Positions 8,269 through 17,292 of a stretch of 64,000 nucleotides of DNA are shown piece after piece. The notes beneath the pieces are model-generated. The model was not told the DNA's origin, ran no database searches, and was given only the letters and a program-made list of their open reading frames with translations. Each line of letters opens with the position of its first letter. Positions within the stretch are counted from its first letter, which is position 1. The stretch lies in NCBI GenBank assembly GCA_937978655.1, contig CALJUX010000072.1, positions 1 through 64,000 on the forward strand. The letters run 5' to 3'. Position numbers and translations under genes: made by a program. The DNA is from an uncultured Chromatiaceae bacterium. Its GTDB lineage: Bacteria > Pseudomonadota > Gammaproteobacteria > Enterobacterales > Alteromonadaceae.

Positions 8269-8784
8269 TCAGGCCGGTCCAAGCAGATAAAAATCGACCG
8301 TTTTATCCGAGCCCGGCACCGTTTTTTGTCCGGCTGGCCGCATGCCAATTTTTTCCAGAATACGCTTAGACGCCAGATTATCCGGTGCGACAATGCCACA
8401 AAGTTGCCGCAAGCCCAGTTTCTCATGCGCATAGGCCACCACCGCCAAAGCCGCTTCTGAGATATACCCCTGCCCGCTATACTCACGAAACAAGGCATAA
8501 CCGACATCCGGGTACTGCAAATAATCACGTTGCACCAGGCCGCATAAGCCCAGCGTCGCCCCATCGGCCAAGCGCTCAACCAGATACAAACCAAAACCAT
8601 GTTGCTGATAACTGGCGATGGCGCCATTTTGCAGATACTGCTCGGCTTGCTGCAAATTCCGCACTTGTTTATCGCCGATGTTCTGCAAAAACTCCGGCTC
8701 ATTCACCAGCTGCAACATGGCTGGTGCATCACGAAGCTCAGCATGGCGTAAACGCAGTCTGTCTGTAGTCAGAATGAATGTCAT
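8269..8784 (-). CDS. GNAT N-acetyltransferase (RimJ/RimL type)
   Basis: 171 residues. It opens TTDRLRLRHAELRDA, typical of the RimJ/RimL branch of acetyltransferases. The acetyl-CoA loop is seen as REYSGQGYISEA and the C-terminal NLASKRILEKIGM matches the conserved N-x-x-S-x-R/K end. The ATG at 8782-8784 is preferred over a GTG 21 bases upstream because GGAG lies 8 bases before it. The substrate (protein N-terminus or small amine) cannot be deduced. Confidence 0.85.
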   Translation of the reverse strand: MTFILTTDRLRLRHAELRDAPAMLQLVNEPEFLQNIGDKQVRNLQQAEQYLQNGAIASYQQHGFGLYLVERLADGATLGLCGLVQRDYLQYPDVGYALFREYSGQGYISEAALAVVAYAHEKLGLRQLCGIVAPDNLASKRILEKIGMRPAGQKTVPGSDKTVDFYLLGPA

Positions 8785-8811
8785 CAACTTATCTCCGCTT
8801 AACACTGGTAA

Positions 8812-8842
8812 AAATAAAGCCAGTCGATGACTGGCTTTATTT
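8812..8842. terminator. Rho-independent terminator of agcS
   Basis: A perfect 14-bp inverted repeat (8812-8825 with 8829-8842) around a 3-base GAT loop. The A-rich and T-rich ends make it work in both directions. It lies just past the agcS stop. Confidence 0.9.
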
Positions 8843-8850
8843 AATGATGA

Positions 8851-10341
8851 TTAGACGCGTTTGGTGTCTTGTTCTGCCAGATTGGTCAGGCTGGAACTTA
8901 ACAGTTCATCATCGGTTTTGCCTTCCCAATAATGCGCATTTTTAATGCCGAGTTTTTCCGGGTGAAATACCGGGTCTTTGCCTTCGGCTTTTTGCGCTTC
9001 ATAGTCACGCAGGCATTTAAAGGCGGTTTTATGCAGCAGAATAATAGCGATGATGTTCAGCCAGGCCATCAGACCTACACCAATATCCCCTAAAGCCCAG
9101 GCCAGATCGGCCGTTTTCACTGTGCCATAAACCACTGCCGCCATAATGCCGATTTTCAAAATGAACCCCAGCCAGGGCCGCGATACCGTGCGGTTGATAT
9201 AGGCAATGTTGGTTTCGGCGATGTAGTAATAAGCCACGATAGTGGTGAAGGCGAAAAACAGCAGCGCGATAGCAACAAACAATGACCCAAAGCCTGGCAT
9301 CACGTTTTCAAGTGCGGTTTGTACATAACCAGGGCCTGCCGCAACACCAGCAACACCGGTATAAATCGCCTGACCATCCGCGGCCTGCACATTATATTGG
9401 CCGGTAATTAACAACATAAATGCGGTGGCGGAACAAACAAACAGCGTATCGACATACACCGAAAAGCCCTGCACCAGACCTTGTTTAGCCGGATGTGACA
9501 CCGCAGCGGCAGAGGACGCATGCGGACCTGTGCCCTGGCCAGCTTCGTTAGAATAAACGCCGCGTTTAACACCCCATTCAATCGCCAGACCTAAAATAGC
9601 ACCGTACGCGGCGTCAGTACCAAAAGCACTGTTGACGATAAGTTTCAGTACCACCGGCAATTGCTCAATATTCAGCGCAATCACCACACAAGCGACAATG
9701 ATGTAACCCAGCGCCATAAATGGCACCACGATTTCAGCAAAAGTAGCGATACGTTTGACGCCGCCGAAAATAATGAAACCCAGAGCAATTGCCAACACAC
9801 CAGCCGTCACATTTGGTGAAATACCCACTGCGGTTTCCAGACTGGAAGCAATAGAATTCGCCTGAACACCAGGCAACAGCAGGCCGGTAGCTACAACGGT
9901 CGCTACCGCAAAAGTCCAGGCATACCATTTCATGCCGAGGCCTTTTTCAATATAAAACGCCGGGCCGCCGCGATATTGGCCGTTAATTTTTTCTTTATAC
10001 ACCTGGCCTAAGGTCGACTCGACAAAAGCTGAGCTCGCCCCCAAAAATGCCACCATCCACATCCAGAATACCGCGCCAGGGCCACCAAAAGTGATCGCAG
10101 TCGCGACACCAGCGATATTACCGGTACCAACCCGGCCGGCCAGCGTCATGGTCAGCGCCTGAAAAGATGACACACCGCTGTCTGAGCTTTTGCCATCAAA
10201 CATCAGCCGGATCATTTCGCGCACATGACGTAATTGCAAGAAACGCGAGCGTATGGAGAAATACAGGCCCACCCCGAGACAAAGCGCAATTAATGCTTTG
10301 CTCCAGATGATGCCGTTCACCACAGCAACAAATTCATTCAT
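8851..10341 (-). CDS. agcS: Sodium:alanine symporter, AgcS family
   Basis: 496 residues with about ten membrane segments. It imports alanine or glycine with sodium. The family signature GRVGTGNIAGVATAI is near residue 70, GGPGAVFWMW follows, and SNEAGQGTGPHASS is a second conserved block. A ribosome site (GAGGGA) precedes the ATG at 10339-10341. It is a single-gene unit: a strong terminator follows it and about 220 bases of non-coding sequence precede it. That upstream region holds a short dyad, CGGTGC-N7-GCACCG, at 10380-10398. Alanine versus glycine preference is not readable from sequence. Confidence 0.93.
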   Translation of the reverse strand: MNEFVAVVNGIIWSKALIALCLGVGLYFSIRSRFLQLRHVREMIRLMFDGKSSDSGVSSFQALTMTLAGRVGTGNIAGVATAITFGGPGAVFWMWMVAFLGASSAFVESTLGQVYKEKINGQYRGGPAFYIEKGLGMKWYAWTFAVATVVATGLLLPGVQANSIASSLETAVGISPNVTAGVLAIALGFIIFGGVKRIATFAEIVVPFMALGYIIVACVVIALNIEQLPVVLKLIVNSAFGTDAAYGAILGLAIEWGVKRGVYSNEAGQGTGPHASSAAAVSHPAKQGLVQGFSVYVDTLFVCSATAFMLLITGQYNVQAADGQAIYTGVAGVAAGPGYVQTALENVMPGFGSLFVAIALLFFAFTTIVAYYYIAETNIAYINRTVSRPWLGFILKIGIMAAVVYGTVKTADLAWALGDIGVGLMAWLNIIAIILLHKTAFKCLRDYEAQKAEGKDPVFHPEKLGIKNAHYWEGKTDDELLSSSLTNLAEQDTKRV

Positions 10342-10561
10342 CAGTAGATCCCTCGGAAAACTCGTAAATTGTTATAGTGCGGTGCTATTGCTGCACCGTT
10401 GTCTGACAAGAGTCTGGCAAGGTCAAGAAATATGTCCCGGCGCCCACTGCAGACCAGCGTCATAAGATAACGACTAAAGTCGGAAGCGCCCAGTATTATT
10501 TCGCTAATGTACGGTGATACTGCGGGGAAAAGCGGCAAAATACGCAGAGGTAGGAGCTGTG

Positions 10562-11287
10562 TCAGCGCAGCTGCCGCTGCACAGGCGTGAGCTGTTGCAT
10601 TTGTTTTAAGATCCACTGCTGGCGTTTACGCACATATGGCGATGGCGCCTGAACCAAAAAGCGCTGAGGATTCGGTAACACCGCCGCCAGCAATGCCGCC
10701 TGAGACCGTGACAGTCGGGCGGCAGGAATACCAAAATAGCGCTGGGCCGCAGCTTCAGCCCCATAGATGCCAGGGCCAAATTCAATGCTGTTCAGATACA
10801 CTTCAAGGATGCGCGGTTTGCCCCAGGCCCCTTCTATCAACAGGGTGATGCCACTTTCCAGCCCTTTACGCAGCCAGCTGCGACCGGTCCACAAAAACAC
10901 ATTTTTTGCCGTTTGCTGACTGATAGTGGAAGCCCCGCGCACCTTCCGGCCTTTGCTGTTATAAACCAGCGCCTTTTCAATCGCCTGTAAATCAAAACCA
11001 CTGTGTTGCAGAAATTTCTGATCTTCCGCAGCCACCACCGCTTGTAACAAATGCGGTGAGATTTGCGTTAATGGCTGCCACTGATGCCGTGCCTGATAAT
11101 GTGTCTGGCCATCCAGCCAGGCATTGAGCTGGCGTTCCAGCATCACACCGGTATAAGGCACAGGTGCATAGGCGAACAGCAATACCAGCGTCAGCAGGCC
11201 AAGGCAGCCATAACGTAAGAAAGCGCACAGCCGGCGCCACAGGGAAAAGCAGAATAATTTCAGCAAGACAGCACAAGCATTCAACAA
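10562..11287 (-). CDS. mtgA: Monofunctional peptidoglycan glycosyltransferase
   Basis: 241 residues. A GT51 transglycosylase that polymerises lipid II into glycan strands. One N-terminal membrane anchor (GCLGLLTLVLLFAYAP) places the catalytic domain in the periplasm. The signature AAEDQKFLQHSGFD holds the catalytic Glu, and RGASTISQQTAKN, EVYLNSIEFGPGIYGAEAAA and QAALLAAVLPNP follow in order. There is no transpeptidase domain. The start is uncertain: the first codon is TTG at 11285-11287 without a ribosome site and abutting the tyrA terminator T tract. A downstream TTG is possible. It lies downstream of aroF-tyrA but behind a terminator. Confidence 0.92.
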   Translation of the reverse strand: MLNACAVLLKLFCFSLWRRLCAFLRYGCLGLLTLVLLFAYAPVPYTGVMLERQLNAWLDGQTHYQARHQWQPLTQISPHLLQAVVAAEDQKFLQHSGFDLQAIEKALVYNSKGRKVRGASTISQQTAKNVFLWTGRSWLRKGLESGITLLIEGAWGKPRILEVYLNSIEFGPGIYGAEAAAQRYFGIPAARLSRSQAALLAAVLPNPQRFLVQAPSPYVRKRQQWILKQMQQLTPVQRQLR

Positions 11288-11319
11288 AAACCGGAGACCA
11301 GTCTAACGTGGTGCTCCGG
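11286..11319 (-). terminator. Terminator of aroF-tyrA
   Basis: On the minus strand a hairpin, CCGGAG and ACCA pairing with TGGT and CTCCGG (11291-11300 with 11309-11319), is followed by TTTTT. It falls between tyrA and mtgA. Confidence 0.75.
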
Positions 11320-11344
11320 CCTTGAACAGCGGGAAAAGCCGCCG

Positions 11345-12493
11345 CTAACTGCGCTCATCCGCAGCTTTTTGCAGCAAACGCCGGCTTTCCTGCAAAAACT
11401 GGCTGGCCAGCGGGCCAAAAAACGCCTGACCTTTGGCAAACTCAGCCATTAAGCCGGTTTTATCGCGTGCCGCCAACAAATGCGACAGCTGATTAAACCG
11501 GTGCTGATAACGCTGCAGCAAGCCGGTCACTGCCACGGAACTCAGCATAATGTCGGCATACAGTTCGGCATTTTGCGCAAATAACCGGCCCACCATCGCC
11601 AGCTCCAGCCGGTAAATCGGCGAGCTCAATTCTAACAACTGTGGCAAATCAGCGTGCTCTTCAGCTAAATGCACGCCATACACCAGCGAGCTGAAATGAC
11701 GCATCGCCTGGATCAGCTGCATCAGCTCATCATGTTGCTGCGCCTGCTTTTCACTCAGCACCGCGCCCCAGACGCGAAATTGCTGGATCAACCATTGATA
11801 TTGTTCCGGCGCCCGGCCATGACAGAGCACCACCACCTGCTTGACGATATTGCTGATATCCGGGCCAAACATCGGATGCAGCCCAAGCACTGGCCCGCTG
11901 TGCTGTTGCAACATCGCCGCGAGCGGCGCTGCTTTGATACTAGTGATATCCGCCAGCACACAATCCGCCGGTAATGGCGGCAACTGGCGGATCACCGCAG
12001 CAGTGACCGCGATCGGGACCGCCACCAGCACCAGCGCAGCGCCAGCACAGATCTCCGCGGCATTTGGCCAGTCAGATTGTTCCAGCACCGCCACGTCAAA
12101 ACCGGAACGCTGAAACAAACTGACAAAGCGTTGCCCGAGCGCACCATTGCCCCCTACTACGACAACTTTGCCACCGCCGTCACGACAACAGACAAAACCG
12201 GTTTCCTGGGTCGAATACGACTCCCGCATCACCCGGCGCAGCACATCTTCGACCAGCTCCGGCGACACACCCGCCGCTTCCGCCTGCGCCCGGCGGGCTT
12301 CAAGCAGCGACTTTTCCCGCTCCGGCACATATAGCGGTAACGCATATTGTTGTTTGACCTGCCCCACCTGCGCCGTCACTTTGGCGCGCGCGGCCAGCAG
12401 TTCAACCAGCTGGGTATCTATAGCGTCAATCTGGCAGCGCAGTGGCGCCAGTTCAGCAGCGGATGCGGCCTGAGCCGATGTGGAAATACTCAT
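11345..12493 (-). CDS. tyrA: Bifunctional chorismate mutase/prephenate dehydrogenase
   Basis: 382 residues. It converts chorismate to prephenate and then to 4-hydroxyphenylpyruvate for tyrosine. The N-terminal AroQ mutase (LRCQIDAIDTQLVELLAARA) spans about residues 10-95. The NAD-binding dehydrogenase begins VVVVGGNGALGQRFV near residue 110 and has the LGLHPMFGPD active-site block. The ATG at 12491-12493 is chosen because GAGG is 6 bases before it; an earlier ATG exists inside the aroF end. It lies 8 bases after aroF, the same operon order as E. coli aroF-tyrA. Confidence 0.95.
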   Translation of the reverse strand: MSISTSAQAASAAELAPLRCQIDAIDTQLVELLAARAKVTAQVGQVKQQYALPLYVPEREKSLLEARRAQAEAAGVSPELVEDVLRRVMRESYSTQETGFVCCRDGGGKVVVVGGNGALGQRFVSLFQRSGFDVAVLEQSDWPNAAEICAGAALVLVAVPIAVTAAVIRQLPPLPADCVLADITSIKAAPLAAMLQQHSGPVLGLHPMFGPDISNIVKQVVVLCHGRAPEQYQWLIQQFRVWGAVLSEKQAQQHDELMQLIQAMRHFSSLVYGVHLAEEHADLPQLLELSSPIYRLELAMVGRLFAQNAELYADIMLSSVAVTGLLQRYQHRFNQLSHLLAARDKTGLMAEFAKGQAFFGPLASQFLQESRRLLQKAADERS

Positions 12494-12501
12494 AAAAAAC
12501 C

Positions 12502-13560
12502 TCAGGCTGCCTGACACACGCCCTGCATCTGATGATGCAGGCCGGCCAGAAGTTGGGCTGTGGTGGCCCAGTCGATACAGGCATCCGTCACCGACACACC
12601 GTATAACTCTGCTTTGCCGTTGACAATGTTTTGCTTGCCGCCACAGATATTACTTTCCAGCATCAGGCCGATAATGGCGTCATTGCCGAGCACCCGCTGT
12701 GCCACGACCGCCTCGGCAACCAAAGGCTGGCGATTGTGGTCTTTGTTTGAATTGCCATGACTGCAATCGACCACAATGCCACGCGGCAGCTGATGCTTAT
12801 CCAGCACCGCCACGGCCGCGTTAATGCTGTCAGCATCATAATTTGGTTTGCTGCCGCCACGCAGAATGATATGACCATCCGGGTTACCGGCAGTCTGCAC
12901 CAGCGCCACTTCACCGCGCTGGTTAATGCCGATAAAACTATGCGGGCTGGCCGCAGATTGCAGCGCATTTAACGCGATATTCAGATTGCCATCGGTGCCG
13001 TTTTTAAAACCTACCGGCATCGACAGGCCGCTGGCCATTTCGCGGTGGGTCTGACTTTCCACAGTGCGGGCGCCAATCGCGGCCCAGGACACTAAATCCG
13101 ACAAGTACTGCGGGCTTATCGGGTCCAGCGCTTCAGTTGCCGTCGGCAACTCCATGTCGACAAGCTTCAGCAGCAACTCGCGGCCACGGGTCAGGCCGGT
13201 TTCCAAATCGAAGGAATCATCCAGGTGCGGGTCGTTGATATAGCCTTTCCAGCCGACTGTGGTGCGTGGTTTTTCAAAATACACCCGCATCACGATGTAC
13301 AGGCTGTCGGCATACTTCAGTTGCAGCTCTTTTAACCGTTTGGCGTAATCAATAGCCGCAACCGGGTCGTGGATAGAACAAGGGCCGGTGATCACCAGCA
13401 GACGTTTATCCCGGCCATGCACGATATCGGCAATGTCACGGCGCGCCTGCTGCACAAATAAAGCGCCCTGCTCCGACAATGGCAGCGCCTTTTTCAGCAC
13501 CAGTGGTGGACTAAGCGGTTTTTCCGCCAGGATACGTAAATCATCAACTATTTTGCTCAT
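12502..13560 (-). CDS. aroF: DAHP synthase, tyrosine-sensitive type
   Basis: 352 residues. It condenses phosphoenolpyruvate and erythrose-4-phosphate, the first step of the shikimate pathway. Conserved blocks are LLVITGPCSIHDP, VGWKGYINDPHLDDSF, GARTVESQTHREMASGLSMPVGFKNGTDG (read as separate motifs) and the metal-binding DCSHGNSNKDH. A ribosome site (AAAGGAG) is 8 bases before the ATG. The first gene of an operon with tyrA, which argues for the tyrosine-inhibited isozyme. Two TyrR-like boxes sit 64-102 bases upstream. Confidence 0.93.
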   Translation of the reverse strand: MSKIVDDLRILAEKPLSPPLVLKKALPLSEQGALFVQQARRDIADIVHGRDKRLLVITGPCSIHDPVAAIDYAKRLKELQLKYADSLYIVMRVYFEKPRTTVGWKGYINDPHLDDSFDLETGLTRGRELLLKLVDMELPTATEALDPISPQYLSDLVSWAAIGARTVESQTHREMASGLSMPVGFKNGTDGNLNIALNALQSAASPHSFIGINQRGEVALVQTAGNPDGHIILRGGSKPNYDADSINAAVAVLDKHQLPRGIVVDCSHGNSNKDHNRQPLVAEAVVAQRVLGNDAIIGLMLESNICGGKQNIVNGKAELYGVSVTDACIDWATTAQLLAGLHHQMQGVCQAA

Positions 13561-13623
13561 CGCTTCTGCTCCTTTCCTCAGCGGATGCTGGTGTCAGCAA
13601 GGCGACCAGGCACAATATCCAGC

Positions 13624-13662
13624 TGTATTTATTTTTTTACACTATGTATTTTAATGATTACA
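13624..13662. promoter_or_regulatory. Two tandem TyrR-like boxes upstream of aroF-tyrA
   Basis: Two 18-base sites of the form TGT-N12-ACA lie at 13624-13641 and 13645-13662, 21 bases apart start to start (two helical turns). The TyrR consensus is TGTAAA-N6-TTTACA. The first site on the plus strand reads TGTATT-N6-TTTACA, with a perfect right half. The second reads TGTATT-N6-ATTACA. Placement 64-102 bases before the aroF ATG suits tyrosine-dependent repression. The rest of the 338-base gap to the next gene (13663-13898) is AT-rich with no other feature I can support. Confidence 0.75.
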
Positions 13663-13898
13663 AACGCCGACATATTAAAAATCAAAACCCAAAATGTCAA
13701 CAGTAAAAGTCAATAGAAATGCCGCCAAAAAGCAATTTCAATCAAGCGCGAAATAAGTAAACTTATCATTACACAAACTCATGACAAACCGCCAACGCCG
13801 GCGATGCGATGCCGTTGTTGGCAGCGAAAAGGTCTGATGTCTTGTCATTTTGCCGCCGCGACTTGCCGGCCTTCGAACGGCTGTTTACAGTAGACTTT

Positions 13899-14684
13899 AT
13901 GAAACTTCAAAGGTGTAGCAGTCGCGTGGCCAAATTACGAATCTGCAGCCAGGTCGCTCTTTGCCTGACGCTGGCATCAGCGTCAGCCGCTGAGATCCGG
14001 GTTCTGACTGAACATCTGCCGCCTTATCAAATAGATAACCAAGGTACCGCCACAGGCTTTGCCACCGATTTAGTCCGGCAAACTTTCCAGGGCGCCGGCA
14101 TTGCGCTGCGGATTGAATTTCAGTCCTGGAGCCGGGCTTATCAGTTGGCACTGCGCGACCCCGACACCTGCATTTATTCAATTTCAAAGAGTAAAGAGCG
14201 CTTGCCGCTGTTTCAGTGGATTGGCGAACTGTCTTACAACACCACTGCGATTTATGCTCTCGCCAGCCGCAGTGATATCCAGGTGCAGTCGTTGGAGCAA
14301 GCCCGCCATTATGTGATTGCCGTCACCCGTGACGACGTCACACATCACTATTTACTGAAGCATGGCTTTGAAGAAGGGAAAAATTTATATCTGCTGGAAA
14401 ATGTCGCCAGTATGCTCAATGTGCTGGCAGGACGGCGTCAGGGTATTGATTTGGTGATTATCAACGAAACCATACTGAAATACCGGGCACAGGAATCAGG
14501 CCTGGCGCTGGCCGATTTTCGTAAGCTCTTGGTATTGCCGGATTTGCCACTGGATTTTCATCTGGCCTGTAGTCTGAAAACATCAAACGACACCGTACAG
14601 CGGTTGCGTCAGAGCCTGCAGGTGATGAAATCAGACGGCCGGTTCGACAAAATTGTCACCGGCTGGTCGGAAAAACTGCATTAA
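13899..14684 (+). CDS. Periplasmic solute-binding protein (family 3)
   Basis: 261 residues. An N-terminal signal peptide (ICSQVALCLTLASASA) leads into a binding domain starting EIRVLTEHLPPYQ, the usual opening of family-3 amino-acid-type binding proteins; GFATDLVRQTF is the next conserved block. No permease or ATPase gene is adjacent. Such orphan proteins in these bacteria often act alone or as sensors, so the ligand is unknown. I choose ATG 13899 for the signal-peptide position; an upstream in-frame ATG at 13809 would add 30 implausible residues, and no clear ribosome site decides. Confidence 0.8.
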   Translation: MKLQRCSSRVAKLRICSQVALCLTLASASAAEIRVLTEHLPPYQIDNQGTATGFATDLVRQTFQGAGIALRIEFQSWSRAYQLALRDPDTCIYSISKSKERLPLFQWIGELSYNTTAIYALASRSDIQVQSLEQARHYVIAVTRDDVTHHYLLKHGFEEGKNLYLLENVASMLNVLAGRRQGIDLVIINETILKYRAQESGLALADFRKLLVLPDLPLDFHLACSLKTSNDTVQRLRQSLQVMKSDGRFDKIVTGWSEKLH

Positions 14685-14693
14685 AGCCCTGCT

Positions 14694-15920
14694 TTACAAA
14701 CTTTTCTTCGGCGGCAACGCGACATTGGCAAAAATAAAACCGGCCACCAGCGACATCAGAATTAAAAATGTCTGTTGCCCCAGATGATCGGTCGCGCCCA
14801 TTTGTTCCCCGGAAATTAAGCTATTAAGGCCAATATAAGTTTTACTGCCAGGCACCAGCACTATCATGCCCTGCAACGACACAATACTGGCGGGCGCATT
14901 CATTAAACGGGTAAACAGATTGCCGTACACGCCCACGGCAAAAGCACCAACAAACGCGCCTAACGCCAAATCAAGGTATATCCCGCCGAGCTGACTGGCG
15001 CCATAAGCGATAAAACCAGACATCAGGCCCCAGCTGATATGCTTTTTCCGGGCACGAAACACAATCACCAGCGATCCACACAAAATCGCCACCGCGAGCC
15101 ATGCGGTCCAGGCCTCCACAGCGTCAGTTGCAATATAAGGCACTTTACCAAACAGCCGTTCGCCCAAGGCTAGTCCCAAAAAGGCACCAAAATAGAGCTT
15201 AAACAGGATCATCACCGCATCCATGATACGCGCAGTGCCAGACACCAAATGCCGGGCGGCGGTTTCGGCAAAGCCGAGGGTCAGCGCCAGACCTGGGATA
15301 AACACAATAATGGCCGACAACACCACAATCGGAATATTGATGCGCGGGTCAACATAAGCGGCAAGCGCAGTGGCGCCTAAAGCTGAACTCATCGCAACCA
15401 ACGGTTCCAGCATATGAGTAACACGCCGGCTTTTTTCCGCCCAGAATACAAAGAGATAAACCACCAGACTGAGCGCCGTGGCATACCCCACATCCAGCCA
15501 GCTGGCCCGCATCAGCATGGCAAATGCACCACCGGCGGCACCATATGCCAGAAAGGTAGCCCAGCGCGCATAAGGATTAGGCATCACAGCGATGGTGTTT
15601 AAGCGTTCTGTTGCTTCCTGCAACGTCATCTGGTGTTTCAGCACAGCGTCTACCACTTCATCAGCTCGGGATAACGAGCCTAAATCCAGATCGCCGGGCA
15701 TCACCCGCGCGACATGAGTGTATTCGCTATCTTCGCCCGGCACCCAAATCACAAAAGTGAGTACGGTCGGCGTGATGGCAAAAGAGGCGCCGATATTTAA
15801 GTCTTTGGCCACGTCCTGCAAATGCGCTTCCAGCCGGTAAGCCGGCGTACCAAACTTATGCAGCATTTTGCCAAGTTTGACGATGAATTTTCTTTTTTCA
15901 TTAAAATCAGAGGATTGCAC
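14694..15920 (-). CDS. Threonine/serine exporter, ThrE family
   Basis: 408 residues. A cytosolic N-terminal region (about 1-110, with GTPAYRLEAHLQDVA) precedes about ten membrane segments, the one-polypeptide ThrE layout in which the DUF1212 and DUF3815 halves are joined. It exports threonine or serine. The conserved PGLALTLGFAETAARH and ISGEQMG-like blocks are seen. A GTG at 15918-15920 is chosen since AAGGAC lies 6 bases before it; the longer TTG start at 15944 has no site. It is convergent with the binding-protein gene at a 9-base gap. Confidence 0.85.
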   Translation of the reverse strand: MQSSDFNEKRKFIVKLGKMLHKFGTPAYRLEAHLQDVAKDLNIGASFAITPTVLTFVIWVPGEDSEYTHVARVMPGDLDLGSLSRADEVVDAVLKHQMTLQEATERLNTIAVMPNPYARWATFLAYGAAGGAFAMLMRASWLDVGYATALSLVVYLFVFWAEKSRRVTHMLEPLVAMSSALGATALAAYVDPRINIPIVVLSAIIVFIPGLALTLGFAETAARHLVSGTARIMDAVMILFKLYFGAFLGLALGERLFGKVPYIATDAVEAWTAWLAVAILCGSLVIVFRARKKHISWGLMSGFIAYGASQLGGIYLDLALGAFVGAFAVGVYGNLFTRLMNAPASIVSLQGMIVLVPGSKTYIGLNSLISGEQMGATDHLGQQTFLILMSLVAGFIFANVALPPKKSL

Positions 15921-16100
15921 TGGTAAGTCCTTGTGACACAGCAATAATTCAGCCGGTATATAAAGTTCATACTAACAGTGCGACGTGACAACACAATAGG
16001 GCAAATCATGCCGGGAATTTAATTGGCGGGGAAATGTGCAGTTACAGCAAAATTGGCAAGAAGCAGTGAAGCTGCCCGGCTGACCTTTTTCGCAGCAGAG

Positions 16101-16130
16101 ATAAAAAAAGGCTGCCCGGAGGCAGCCTTT
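16101..16130 (-). terminator. Terminator of the rpsP operon
   Basis: A 10-bp stem (16107-16116 with 16121-16130) with a 4-base loop is followed on the minus strand by a run of T. It lies 6 bases after rplS. Confidence 0.92.
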
Positions 16131-16136
16131 AAGTGC

Positions 16137-16496
16137 TTAGTTAAGCTTTTCGCGGATACGCGCTGATTTACCTGAACGATCGCGTAAGAAGTAAAGCTTG
16201 GCACGGCGTACTGCACCACGACGTTTCAGCGTGATGCTGTCAATCATTGGGCTGTGCGTTTGGAATACACGCTCAACACCTTCACCGTTCGAAATTTTAC
16301 GAACTGTGAAAGATGAGTGTAAACCACGGTTACGTTTAGCGATTACAACGCCTTCGTAAGCCTGCAGACGAGTTTTATCGCCTTCTTTAACTTTAACTTG
16401 AACAATCACAGTGTCACCTGGACCGAAAGCTGGAATGTCAGATTTCAGCTGTTCGTTTTCAAGTTCTTTGATGATGTTTTGGCTAACTTTGCTCAT
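16137..16496 (-). CDS. rplS: 50S ribosomal protein L19
   Basis: 119 residues, typical length. L19 sits at the interface of the ribosomal subunits. Conserved SKVSQNIIKELENEQ opening, FGPGDTVIVQVKVKEG and the C-terminal VRRAKLYFLRDRSGKSARI are present. Last gene of rpsP-rimM-trmD-rplS, 25 bases after trmD, with a terminator just downstream. Confidence 0.98.
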   Translation of the reverse strand: MSKVSQNIIKELENEQLKSDIPAFGPGDTVIVQVKVKEGDKTRLQAYEGVVIAKRNRGLHSSFTVRKISNGEGVERVFQTHSPMIDSITLKRRGAVRRAKLYFLRDRSGKSARIREKLN

Positions 16497-16521
16497 AACA
16501 ATCTCACTTTACCTGGATAAA

Positions 16522-17292
16522 CTATCGTTGCTGCAACGCCTGGTGTTCCTGTTGGAACTCTTCCAGAAGTTTGCGTTGCTCCTTAGTCAGAGCCAGGGCA
16601 TTTAACAATTCCGGACGCCGAAGCCAGGTTCTCCCGAGAGACTGCTTCAGACGCCAGCGTCTGATGTTTTCATGGTGTCCGCTGAGTAATACTGCGGGAA
16701 CCTGTTTGCCGTCTAACACTTCTGGTCTGGTATAGTGCGGACAATCCAGCAATCCGGAGGCAAACGAATCCTCAACTGCTGACATATCATGCCCCAGTAC
16801 ACCTGGTACCAGTCGCGATACCGCATCAATCAGCGTCATCGCAGGCAATTCGCCCCCACTCAGCACGTAATCGCCGATTGACCATTCTTCGTCAATTTCC
16901 GACTCAATTACGCGTTCATCAATCCCTTCGTAGCGACCTGCTACCAGCAACAGCTTTGGACGTTTCGCCAGTTCAGCGACCCCTGCCTGATCTAACTTAC
17001 GGCCTTGCGGCGATAAGTAGATGGTATGGACCCCATCCCCTGCGGCAGCTTTGGCGGCGCGAATTGCGTCGGTCAAAGGCTGCACCATCATCAACATACC
17101 AGGGCCGCCACCAAAAGGTCTGTCGTCCACAGTGTTATGTTTATCCGAGGTATAATCCCGCGGATTCCAGCACTGTAAATCAATCAGGCCGTTTTTGACT
17201 GCCCGGCTGGTCACACCATACTTTGTGATTGCCTCGAACATTTGCGGAAATAAGGTAATAACCCCAAACCACATATTGGACTGTCCGGACAT
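16522..17292 (-). CDS. trmD: tRNA (guanine-N1-)-methyltransferase
   Basis: 256 residues. It methylates G37 next to the anticodon to prevent frameshifting. The SPOUT trefoil-knot motifs are YLSPQGRKLDQ, LLVAGRYEGIDERVIE and SIGDYVLSGGELPAM. The ATG overlaps the rimM stop by one base (TAATG), so translation is coupled. An alternative start at the MWFGVITLFP methionine, six residues in, fits many homologues. Confidence 0.97.
   Translation of the reverse strand: MSGQSNMWFGVITLFPQMFEAITKYGVTSRAVKNGLIDLQCWNPRDYTSDKHNTVDDRPFGGGPGMLMMVQPLTDAIRAAKAAAGDGVHTIYLSPQGRKLDQAGVAELAKRPKLLLVAGRYEGIDERVIESEIDEEWSIGDYVLSGGELPAMTLIDAVSRLVPGVLGHDMSAVEDSFASGLLDCPHYTRPEVLDGKQVPAVLLSGHHENIRRWRLKQSLGRTWLRRPELLNALALTKEQRKLLEEFQQEHQALQQR

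Noticed and set aside
10341..10616. Minus-strand ORF of 91 residues before agcS
   Set aside because: No ribosome site, no family, mostly non-coding composition; overlaps the mtgA end.
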